Made by a program: the position numbers and the translations under genes. A DNA stretch of 64,000 bases from Anas platyrhynchos (lineage: Eukaryota > Chordata > Aves > Anseriformes > Anatidae): positions 9,015,501-9,079,500 of the forward strand of contig NC_092613.1 of assembly GCF_047663525.1 (NCBI RefSeq), written 5' to 3'. The notes under the pieces are model-generated. The model worked only from the letters and a program-made list of their open reading frames with translations, did not search any database and was not told where the DNA came from. Shown piece by piece: positions 23,540 to 35,900 of this stretch (positions within the stretch are counted from its first letter, which is position 1; each line of letters starts with the position of its first letter).

Positions 23540-26500
23540 CTGAAGAAAAATAGGAAAGCAACACAATTATCTCTTGCTCAGAATGCTGTGCACAATCAAA
23601 CCGAGACTTCTGACCCGTGTTATCAGAGCACCATGAGACATGATGCCAGTGAACATGGGACCTGCATGATACCTGCACTGCAACAGCAAGATCTGGCCTG
23701 ATGCTGTTTGTGCATGCTGCTCTCAGAACAGCAAGTCCCTGTCATCACCAGAAACAGTTATAAAAACTTTAAAATGATTTGAAGTATAGATCAGTCCTGA
23801 TACAGAATCTGAAAGCATGTGTCATGTAGTGGTGTACACCAAGAATAAGAACAAGTTCAGTCATGGATAATTCATACACCTATCACTGCTCTGAGTGAAG
23901 CCACTTGCTTTCTAAAACTGGATGATGAATTGCAGGACAAGTAAATAGCAAAGGGACACACACTACTCACTGAAGAAAATGCCATAAAGCAAAGGATCCA
24001 TTTTACCATAGGTAGTATTTTAGCAGCTAATTATCCATGATCATAAGTATACATGGCTTTTTAACAGTAAATCACGAGAGACAGATTTATGCCAGACAGC
24101 AGTGCAATCAAGGTTGTGATAGTAAGGAAAATTACTATTGAGCAGAAAACCTGTGCCCAATGTTTTTTTTTTCCTCTCCTGTTCTCCAGAGTCTCCCACC
24201 TACCTATCATAATCCATGACAGAGATAAGTAGACTGACTTGATCCATATTCTCTGGGGGAATGTCAAAGATTATTGCTTCATTGTAAGTGGGATTAAGTG
24301 TGTTTTTCTTTATGGTGGTTTTCTTCTTTTTCAGTCTTCGCCCATCACAGAGCAAAGACACTTTGACATATGGATCTGAGAAGAAGAGAGAGGAGAAAGC
24401 CTTCTGTTTATGGAGATTTATTTTGTTACCTTTACTATATAGAAACAGCACTTTCCAAGGATAGACTTTAAATTATTGTCAGCCAAAGACTCTCCTCAAA
24501 TGTATTTTTAGAAAAAAAATGATGTTTCTGTACCAATAGAATCCACAATTCCTTGTACTGGTATGAATGCTGACCAACCTCATGCCCCTGCAGAGGGGTT
24601 GGACTAGATGTTCTTTAAAGGTCCCTTACAACCCCAAGCATTCTACAGTTCTGTGAGGTTCAGGCACTGAAGAACCATCACTGCGGATTTCTCAGAAGGA
24701 AAAAAATAATCAGCTGTTTCTATCAGTGGTAAGGGTTTGCAAGTATACAAAGGCCACATCTTAAACCTAGAGCCAATATTCATCCGATGTTGATAGTGGG
24801 CACTGGGCACTCAGGCATTAATTGCATGGACACAGAAAGCAATCTTATTGCTTTCTGTGAAGCAAAACTGGAACTTCTTCAAAATTTGCCTAAGAACAAA
24901 ATGTAATGCAGAATTTTGAGGATCAAAACTGGAAGAGGAGGTTATTTTACAGGCATCTTTTTCTATCCATTTGTTAAAATTATGGAGCAGAGTTACAGCG
25001 AATAGAGGAATTTTAAAAACCATTTTCCAATTGTTAGAGAGCAGAAAAAGAAGGTATTAGGGCAGCTCTACCTCGCATGCTTTCTACTGGCTGACCATAG
25101 CAGAATGCACTTTAGATACAAACAGCTTCTGTTTGTTATATTGGCTGCTTGGGCAATTTCAATGCATTTTGAAGTGGCACTAAACCTGCAGCATATTATT
25201 ACAGAAATGCTGAGCTGGCTTTATCTGAAGTCTTAATCCTCAGACTTTTCAAATAGCATCAAGCTCCAGCTAAGCAGAAATGTTTTCTGCAAAGATCTTT
25301 TACTGTACTGTTTCTGTATTTTACACAAGTTGTTGATGAAATTCAAATACTATGACATTGATCTCTGGAAAAGAAACTGCTTTTCATGTAGAACACCAGT
25401 ACACTGGCAGTCTCCTTGAACAGCACATTCAGATATAGAATCATCTTCCCTGGATTTATGCCCTTGGGAATGTGTTGAATAGATAATTCTACTTTTAAAA
25501 TTTTGTGCATACTTAAAGCACGCACAAAACTTTGCCACGGATTTCAGTGATGACACATTTAGCACCAAGAGACATATGCCCACTATCCACTGACGCTATC
25601 TCAAGGGAGGAGGGGGAAGTGTGGATGCAATGGGGCCCTTCTCAGTGATCAGGCACCTACCTGAGTATCCAGTGATATCCATAGCTTTGAGATTCCTGCA
25701 TTTAATGACTGTTAAGGTGAGGCGACCTGCAGTTGGCAAATAACAAAGGGAAAACATGATCTCTCCCAGGTCCACGCTTTCCTTCAATAAAACAGAGAAC
25801 ACATTATATTGGAAATGTTCAAGAATCAGTTAGGCTGCCTCCACGCTCTGACACAATGCTTTGTGCAGGATTCATGTAGCATTCACTCTAAAACAGGCTT
25901 TTCTCTATGCTGTCATTTTTCAGCGAATTACACTTTACTATATGGTGGTGCCATAGAATTTATTTTTCAGCATATTCAACGTTATTTGGCTAAAAATGAA
26001 TATAGGGAACAGGAAAAAGTGTGTCCAAATGTTACAGCTTCAAATCATAGTTAAGGATAATCTTTCACTGCCTCAGTGGAGTGTGCATTTCCCATTACTA
26101 CATTACAGCTAATGTACTCCTCTTTTTCTGCGCCATTGCTTACACAGAAGTGGCACCTGACACCAAATAAAGACCATAAAAGAAATTACAGTAGTATCAA
26201 GCTTGGCTGGAATGTACAGTATATATCTTTTTGTGTCAAATGCATGACACTAACACCTATTTCCACAATTAGAGGAATACAAAACAAACAAAGGAAAATA
26301 CAGAGCAAGATCACAGAAAGGTGAGACCTTACCAGGCAGCAGAGCCGTAATTTTCTACTTGTACAGTGCAACAAATGCAATGAGGGACTTTATAGTGCAT
26401 CCAGTGCCAGTGGTTCACCACAGAGAAACTCAGTACTAGAGATTTACAGACTTTGGTAATGCCTAACATTTCAGCAGAGGATAGTGATAATTCTGAGTAA

Positions 26501-29500
26501 CGTGGTGCTTTTCTCTGAAGTAGAGCATGCATTTCTGGGTGGTTAAACACCAGAGGGACAGCACTTTCTTTCAGAAGAGAATTGTGAAGGACCCCATTTA
26601 GCAGAAACTGAGCTTTTGGGTTTTGACATGTTTGGAGCACCAACCTTTTTGACTTTCCTTCAAAGAGCTAACAAACAACAGGATTAATATGTGTATAAAT
26701 AGTGAAATAACCTGCAGATGGCACTCAGAAACATTCATTACTTTCTGAACTATGAAGAGACCAATACAACTTACTCTTTCGGTGCTCTGTGAGACAACTT
26801 CTACAAAGAGCACACATAGCCCTTAGCACCTCTTGTATATGCAACCTTCTCTATTACATCTCCTAAAAGCCCTTTCTATCATTGCCTTACTTTGACAATT
26901 TGGGAAAAAAGTAGACCAAAAAGTAAGATTATAAACAGTACTGGTCTTATTTAAGCAACTGGAAAGCATTAGCATCTGAAGTAAACAGAAAGATTTCCAA
27001 ATACCTTCCAAAAATGGTTTTTAAAAGTATTTTATTTTGTATATAGATATCCCACACCTGTAGAGCAAACCACCTATTTATTTATTTCTGGAAGCAGAGC
27101 ATCATTTCAATATGATATAAGGATATGATGAAAAGAAATTGTAGCTGTGAGTAGTAGAGAGATGGAACTGCAAAGATAAGTAAATGCATTGGGCACTTTA
27201 AGTTTTGCTAAGTCTTGGGAGAATAGATCTTATTGATGGATGAGATTTTTGCCAAATTATTTCCTTCTCATTCTCTGGTAAGGCAAAGATCAGATATTTA
27301 TTCCACTTAGACATTCAGAATACTAATGAGTGATATATAAAAGTTTTGATTCTTGACAGAGACTTCACTGGGCTTTCAAAGAAATTGAAAATCTTCTCAA
27401 GCATAGAGTGTACAAAAGAAATAAGTGGCACCCAAATGTTTTCTGTATAGAGAAATGTATGACTAGACTTGTAAGTATCTAAACAAACATCCCAGAAGGT
27501 TACGGCTTGCTGGTAAATATGAATTTAATACTCTTATCCACTCAGAGTTCCTGCTCTGATCTCTTGCTTGCCTCAAAACAAACAAACAAACAAACAGAAA
27601 CAATGGCATCCCAAACAGCTTTCTTTTCGATACCACAAAATTATCTGAGTCACAATCTCATTGTCTGTGATCAGTAATGAAATATATGAAAACAGATACA
27701 GAGTTATTCCTCTAGTACCTTATTAAGGTATCAGGATGTTTTTCAGCACATACTATACAGCTTTTAGAACCATTGCATCTTCTTATTCTTGACCAAATTC
27801 CAGCTAATTCTATTCATGAGCTCAGGCAGGCAGCTTGAAGACTGTGTGTGCTCTAAGCCGGACAGCTGCCTTTGAGGCAGAGCACGTTTAAACGCTGTCA
27901 CTAAGTGCTGTGAAGTGGCTGTCACGTTTACTTCAGCTGTCCTCTGGTGTCCTTTGCATCCCATGAGCTGAGTTGCCCCTTGCCCTTACTGCCCAACCCA
28001 CATCTCAGGCCTTCCCATGCCTGAGGACTCCTCTCCATGGCCCTTGGATGAGCCCAGAATTGGCCACAATGGACCGCGGCTTCACACACAGAGGAGTCAG
28101 TGTCAGTGGTGTCAGTGTTGGTGTCACTGTCAGTGTCATGGGGCTGCCTGCAAATGGATACAAGCTCTTCAGTGCAGCCAATTTTCAGAGAGCAGGGAGC
28201 TCAGTATTTTATTGAGCTTTATTCATGTAGTGTCTTAAAATGACCACTCAGAAAATTTGTTCCCAAAATTACCATTTGTTTTTTAAAACATAGCACTTCT
28301 TGTTACCTTGATAGGTATTCTTCCTCTTATAAGATGAATTGCATTGCATAACAAAGAACCTGAATAAATAACAGCATTGAGGAGGCACTCAGTAATGAGT
28401 GTCTGGAATCTGCATTGAAAACATTGCTACTGCATCAAAACTGAGCTTGAAGATTGTGATTTCATCTCTGCACTGAAGTGCCCCTGGCTCCAATTAGACA
28501 CTGCATCTACCAGTCTTAGATACAGACATTATTGATAGTAGAAAAAAAATAAAATAAATATTGTGAAATTATAGTTAGAAATGATTATTCTGTTATCAAA
28601 GAAATGAGCATCTGCATCTCACTCTGCGTGCTGGCTGTGCTGGCTGCTCTATCTGCTGCACAGTGCAACAATTATGCATTCAGACAACACACTGGGTTGG
28701 GTCTACTCTTTCATATGTTATTTGGTTTGTGTTGGCTTGGGAGCAGCTAGGGAGGGACACAGTTGCCAGAAGAGGTCCATATTATATCTTGAGAACACCC
28801 TATGGGCATCACATAACCTTCTATTCCTCTCCTTGCGCTGAGAGATCTATTCAGAATAAAAAACTAACGTAAATTGTTCTTTGACCTCACTGTATCAGGT
28901 CAAGAGATTTTTCTTTGTGACCATAAATACAGCCAAGTAAAACGTGTCCTGTGTGTACATTATTTTATAGCAGATTATAGATATTGGGACATTTCCAAAA
29001 TTCGTATCAGCAGCTCTTAGGAAATAATGGAAGCTCTGAATCAATAACCTTTGCAGAATTGAAACCAAAAATGTTTCACTGATTCACAAGCTGTACAATC
29101 ATTAATTAAATAGTTGAGTGGTAGCTATTTGAACAGTTTATATCATTGCTTAAGTGTGTTCCTATCTTCTTACCCTCAGGATTGATCTAATATATTATTA
29201 GCTACCCAAAGCTTTCCTTAGATATTGTAAAAACTGTATTTACCCTTCTCATTTTTGATTAAACAGAAATGTCCTTGAGTGTGTTACAACTGGCTGAGAT
29301 GTACCAATATTGGCACATTCATTCCCAAAGAATGGCACAGGGAGAATGAGGGGACAGAGCCAAAAACAACACCTGATGTTACTGTGGAAGCTTTGCAAAA
29401 CTGCTGCACATTGCTTCTTGGGTGTGATATTGGCTCTGCTCTTCTCACTTACAATACATCTTATTTGGAGGCTCTTCCCTCAACAGCCCTTCTGTTGGTG

Positions 29501-32500
29501 TCTCTCCACCTGTTTTTTGTAGCTTTTTTCCACATAGCATTATTTCTCTTGGTCAGCTTGGACACCATCGGCTATTTCTTACCGAATAATCCCAGAAAAA
29601 GACAGAACATTTGACACAGGTCAAAAATTGCATAACCTTCTCCTAAAGCTTCATATTCTATACTTTACATGTTTTTCCTCTAGTGAAACCAAGTGTTTTC
29701 CATCCCAGTTTCAGTCCTGGCCACAGGTCTCTTCCTTTTGTAGCCTTCAGGCTTCCTGCACTCCTTGCATGCTGATTGTGTAGAAAGGAAAGGGAAGCTC
29801 CATGCACCACAGCCAGTCCATTCACCATGGCCTGTAGAAGCTCAAGAGCTGCAGGCAGGGCTGCAGGCAGCTCCCAGCCACACCAGTGGGCTGCTCAGGA
29901 GCTGCAGTACAAAGGCAGCATCAACAGTAAAGTGACCCCAATGGCTGGAATCCCAAGCACTCAACAAAATCAGAAACTCCTGCAAACTTTTAGAAAGGTT
30001 TAGTGGAGAAAAAAATAAATGAAATGAAATGAAATGAAATAATAAAATAAAATAAAATAAAATAATAAAAAATAAAATAAAATAAAATAAAATAAAATAA
30101 AATAAAATAAAATAAAATAAAATAAAATAAAATAAAATAAAATAAAATAAAATAAAATAAAATAAAATAAAATAAAATAAAATAAAATAATAAAATAAAA
30201 TCACTCTCCTGAAGTTTGGTGACCATGCAGCTTTGGAAGCTGGTTGCAGGCAGAGGCAGACATCTCACCCTAGGGGCACACCGGGCCTGCACCCTGCTCA
30301 CACCCGGCACTCCCCAGTACTGTGAGTCTTGGCCATGGCACCAGAGCTCAGGACAGGCCTGTGCATATATGTCAGACTTTCAGCTCTTTAACAAAGGAGC
30401 CAAGCCAAGGTTATGAACACCCAGCAAAGAAAGAACAAGCACTAATAGCAGTGGCTACATGGTACAACTGGTGAGGACTGTGGGATAGAGAAAAAAGGTG
30501 CAGATTTTGCAAGTCATAGGGCCATGCCAGTCACGAGCAAAGATTTGACAGGACCCATGCTTTCAGGCACATGGATGAGGACATCTCACGTTCCAGTCTG
30601 AGAAATAACAACATAAATCAATGACTGACTTGGTGTCCAACTGCAAAGCAGGTCAATCATTGCCCTCAGAAGCAGCAAAGTCCTCCTGGGAGGATAGTGT
30701 ACAAGTAGCTATTATGTAGAGGTTAATGTCATTGCTTGTGCACTGAGACCAAGGTGAGAAGGTGGCTTCTCCTGCCAGCTCTAACCTGAGTCTGCAGCAC
30801 AGGAAGTGTCTAGAACATTTCCTTCTCTGATGTTTGGTTTCTCTTTCAGAGAGAATTCAACAGAACTGCTAAAAGACCCTCATCAAACTCTGACGTAAGT
30901 TCCAGTAACACATAATCATGTTCTCAGTATAGTGAAGCCCTGTACAGCTGACAGGTCAGCTGCAGAACTATTTCTTGCTCTTTATCCTGTGCATATGGCA
31001 GACATCCAGACCCCAAGACCCTTCACATGACAAACAGATGCCAAACAGGGAACTTAACCCCTCATTCCAGCTTTTATCAAACCTGGTGTCAATGAGACTC
31101 AGTATAGGTGAGATAACATCAAGTCACTACCAAGGGGATGAAATTCCAGCAAACCAGGAATCTGGTAATGCTGACAAGCTTCTACATACAAAATTCTTTT
31201 CCAGCCCTGTGTGTGATTGCTGTAGGTTCCCAGGGCTAATGGTAGCATCTGCAAAACACCCGTCAGCTGGCAGCTGCACAGGACTTACCACTTCAGGCAG
31301 TTCAGCCAAAAGAAGCAGGCCAACCCATCCCACCCTGCAGTGCTGCCTGGGCAGGGACCACCCCCATAACAGATACTCACCGCTGTCGCATACTGAATGT
31401 CCTTCCAGATGGAAGTCTCCCGGGAGAGGTCTGAGGCCTCAAACAGGTTCTCCAAGATAACTTCTCCTATCATGTCGTGTCTGGAGAACCTGTCAAAGTC
31501 AAAGACACTCAGGTGGAGCTTCCTGCTTGCCAGCTCCTCATGGGGCACAGGGAAGTGGAAGGACTCATCAAAGGTGGGGTTCAGAGTCTTCCTGTGGACT
31601 CGTGTCTGGAACTTGCGCTTTCTGTCAGGCAGGAGGTAGATCTTCACATAGGGATCTGAGCTGCCACAGAAATCTTTGGCTGGCAAATCAAAAGCCCTGA
31701 GAATTCGGACAGTCAGTGTCTCATTCTCATAGTCGTACTTGAGTGTGAAGTTAATTTTTCCACAGGTTTTTGCTGCCTCTTTTTTGGGGTCCTCAGAGTC
31801 AACAGATTTTTGCTTATAGAGTTCAGGCTTAATGCGGCCTATGCTGGTTGGCTGCTCAGCGACAGCAGGTGGGTCCATGCCATAGTCCATGCTGGATACG
31901 TGCATTTGCCGAGGAAGGTGCCTTTTGAAGGAGATGTGCCTGCAGAAGGAAGAGAGGACAGCTGCATGTTTTTCCAACGACTTTCCTTTCCTTTTCTCCT
32001 GAACTACTAAAAGTAGGAAAGCAGGGAGAGCACAAGAATGACTACAATAGGTGATTTTGACCTCTGCTATGGAGAATGAACACTGAATGACAACTTCCAG
32101 TGATCAGAGGAACTAGTCCAGCAAATTTCCTGTCACAGTATTTGCTGCAAGCTGCAGTTTTTCACTTGTTACACAAGTAACAGCCCACAGCTAAATATAT
32201 GAGACCAAACAACTCCTTTACCAAGCTACAGACAACCCAGTGTGGGAACTTTTTCTCCCCCTCAGTCCTTAAAATTCCAAGACACTGGCACTAAGTTTCT
32301 CTCAAGAAAACAAACAAACAACAACAAAAAGTAGATCTTTTAAAGTGAGAAAAACACTACTAGCTCAAAAAGTTAGGTTTTGTTCTGGGTGTTGCTGCTT
32401 TCAAACTTTGCTAATAGACTCTCCTCCAAAAATGATAGATAACTCTTGACAGACAGAAATGCACTTCCTCATTTGGAAGTTGCCTCTTGCCTTGAGCTCC

Positions 32501-32961
32501 CCTTCAGCACAAGTAAAACTTTACACAAGCAAAACTTTATCTAAGTGAAGCAGAAATGCTTTATGTGGACTTTAAAATATTTCAGATTATCTGGTGTTTA
32601 CAAGAAATCTATGGAGTTATTTAACCATACTAATAACTTGCAGAGCCAGAGAATTAGCTTTTGGTGATATGTGGTGCTCAGAGACCCCACTCCTTTTTGG
32701 CAGGTTCCTCAAAGGTATTCTGGGCTGGGCTGAGTCAGAGCCCAGACTGCACAAGGATGTTCCCCAATATCCTTGGGTCTGGTTGTCTCCTGTAGTTCAT
32801 GCCAGGCTCAATTGTGTGAGAAAGTGGGTTTGACACCTTCTGATGTACAAACAAGTCCTGCTTCATTTGTCATGATTAAGACAAATTAAGTTGTTGGTTT
32901 TTTTTTCTCCTCCCAAATTGGAAAAGTGAAAAACAAACAAACAAACAAACAAACAAACAAA

Positions 32962-32998
<37 letters not shown>

Positions 32999-35900
32999 AG
33001 AATGAGTGTGTGCATGACAGAGAGACAATCAGCTGTTCAAAAAGTAGTGCTATTTAAATAAAAAGGTATTTTATTGTACTGCAGACAATTTTTCTGAGCT
33101 ATGGTTGTCTTCACAGTTATATGTACTCTCTTACACATCATAGTCATGGCCAACAAAGCAAGCAGAAGTGTTGGGACACAGCCAGGCAATCACTGTTTCC
33201 TGTCCTAGATTCACAGCCTTCTGTGTCAAGGAGGAGGTACCGTATTTCTCAGTGTTTTTGCAGAGGTGTCCCAAGGTTCACACAGTCTTATCCTAAATTT
33301 AACAAACATGATGCTTTAATCTCTGTCCCTGTCTGACAGAGATGCACATTGATCACCAGCACTGAATACAGCTCATGCTAAGCTTCGACAGTGAGCAATA
33401 CATTGATTCTGCTTATCTAATTGTTTCTGCAATGAGCCACATAGAGAGAGCAAAAAGGTCTGAGTCTGTCTGACTACATAGCATCATTGATACTCCAGTC
33501 TGCTGTTCATGTTGTAACAAAATTAAAGTGGCCAAAGCATACTGACAGCTTGACACAATGAGGTCAAGTCACGGTAATAAGGTTTGAAAACTTTATTTAT
33601 TTATTTATTTATTTAAACAGCCCACAGTAAACTAGCCTTAATACATTAATTGGTTCATGCTGAATCTTTAGAAAGTAATCCAGCATGTGGGTGGGCATGT
33701 TTTTTTGGCCTCCCTGAAGACATCTGAACATTAGGATCAATTCAACATTCTCCCCCCCCCCACAGCCAGCTTCACCTAGGCACAGCACCTCCTGCAGAGC
33801 GCTGCGCCCACGCACCTGGTAGAAGATGCAGGCTCAGTTGTTTGCCTCTGGATCCGCGTACGCCGCATGATGTGGTCCTTCATGGACATCTGGACCTCTG
33901 CGGGGATGTCTGGTGAAGTGTGGCTGATCTTCACAGCTGCCTCCAGGAAACTTATGGTACCCGTGTCCTTCAGCTTGTCTGCCATGTTCTCCTTATTACA
34001 GACTGCCTCACTCTGCAAGACGGCCAGGTTAGAGGAAATGGCCTTATTCCTCCAGGGAACCCAGCACAGCTTCCAAAAGAGAAACAGAAAAACTGCCACC
34101 AGGGCCAGTCCACACACAACAACTATCACCGCGAGGAGGCTGACGGAGAGCTCTACAAAGGGAGAGAAGGCAACAGTGATAGGGAGAGGGGAGGAATGGG
34201 AAAGAAGAAAAGAAAGGAAAAGAAAGACGGTGAGAAAGCCGTAAGTAAAGCGAAGAACTGCTCTAAAGCCACATATATCATGCCTAATGGAGAGCTTTTA
34301 GCAGGTCTGCAAGAGAGAGTCAAATCAAAGTGTGCATCCCAGGACCACTGCCTGCCCCAAACACATCTGGGGAGAAAAGGGCATCTCCAGATGACCAGAG
34401 TTAGGTATTTTTATACTGTGATGCTTAGCTTGGCTATAAAATACCATCCTGGGTTTCTCTTGTGGCATTGGCAAATGACTGAGCCTCAGTCTGAGCAGAA
34501 TTGCAGAACTGAATGATAGAAAAGCAAGTTCCAGTGCCATCCTGTCAGAAAATGCCTTTTTGCTTCATAACACAGGTGTTCAGGCACTGCATTAAAAACA
34601 AAAACAAAAGCAAAAACATGATCCTGGAAGCAGATTTTTGTTGTACTAGTAACACTAGCTTCTTCCCCAGCTGTGCCCACAGAGAATAAAAAGTAAATAA
34701 AAATAAATAAATAAAAAACACAAGCTGCTGATGAAGTGAAACCAAATATAGAAGAACACTGTACAGAAAGTAATACACATGCTTCCTTATTCTGAATAGC
34801 ACAGAGTCTATGAATGTTCTCTGACTTTCTGAGTCATTTTATCTCCTACAATAAGTATTTCAGTCTTTTCTGGAGTGGAAAGAGCTTCCATACCCACAGG
34901 AGAAGAATTAGGAAATCCTAATATATATCAGATCTTGGCTGTGAAATGATTCACAGCAATTCAAAGAGAGAAAATATTGGCTATTTTTAATTCCCAAATC
35001 CCTGCTCAAACCATAATTCCAAGAGTTTGAAATACCTAAAAATACCATCTCCTGGAGAAGACGACAAATTTTTGTACTGCAATTATGTCTGCAGTGTCAG
35101 GACTATGGAAAATTCAGTCACAGACTGGTTTGAATTCAAGGAAAATTCTTTGTCTGCTGTGCTACTTGCAGTGACCAGTAAAGCTATGCTCCTCATTTAT
35201 GTAAGTGCAAGTCAGGACATATAGGCAGGCAAAATAATATCAAACACTCCAGAATTTTATACAACATGACCATTACCTCCTGCTGGCTTTTGTTTGTGTA
35301 CACTTGGACCATAAATGTTTTTCTATGACGTGAAATAGCACCTACTTAATTCACTACCACAGACCAGAGAAACACGCCCAGAGCTGCATTTATTTGTGAA
35401 CTGTATCCATAGTTTTAGCTAAAATTATTCTTAGCACATACAGCAAGGGGCCCGTAAAATTAACTGAGGGAAGGAACAGAGGGGTGCTACTGCTAAAGAG
35501 CGAAACTGCCGTGAGTGGCAGGCTGTGGCTGCTGACACGCACTCTGTGCAGGGCCCCCCACGCCCCGCAGCTCGCCCCGTGTGCGGGTGAGCTGAGCGGA
35601 GCAGTGGCTGGGTGGGCAGCGCTTTGCCGTGAGGGGGGAGCCCGCAGCCGTCAGCAGGAGACAGAGGGGAGAAGCCACAGGAAACAGGGCCCCAGCCTGT
35701 GTCAGAGCTGGCCAAGTCCTAGTGCATGGCCGCAAGCCGAGTGTTTCTGTTTTGTCCATGACTGACAGCCCCTCTTTGGGTTTTGTCTAAAAGCACTTAA
35801 AGCAAGCAGATTCTCCCTTCCTTGTGCTCTAAGACTTGACTCTCTCAAGAACTGTATTTAAAACAATTTCTCTCAAACTTCATCCTTGCCGGCAGCTTAG

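Larger units (their letters stand above)
25782..31380 (-). other. SYT6 intron 3
   Basis: A 5.6-kb intron. It holds a CAAA run near 27576-27596, a GTCAGTGTC-type minisatellite at 28096-28140 and the large pentanucleotide array at 30020-30201. Short open frames are not supported as genes. Confidence 0.85.
31940..33815 (-). other. SYT6 intron 2
   Basis: A 1.9-kb intron with an A-rich microsatellite at 32930-32997, a TTTA repeat at 33592-33615 and a run of 10 C at 33752-33761. No gene inside. Confidence 0.85.

Noticed and set aside
29842..30310. Minus-strand frames with repeating Tyr-Phe-Ile-Leu-Phe units
   Set aside because: They are translations of the AAAAT pentanucleotide array; its five-base period gives a repeating five-residue peptide with no stop.
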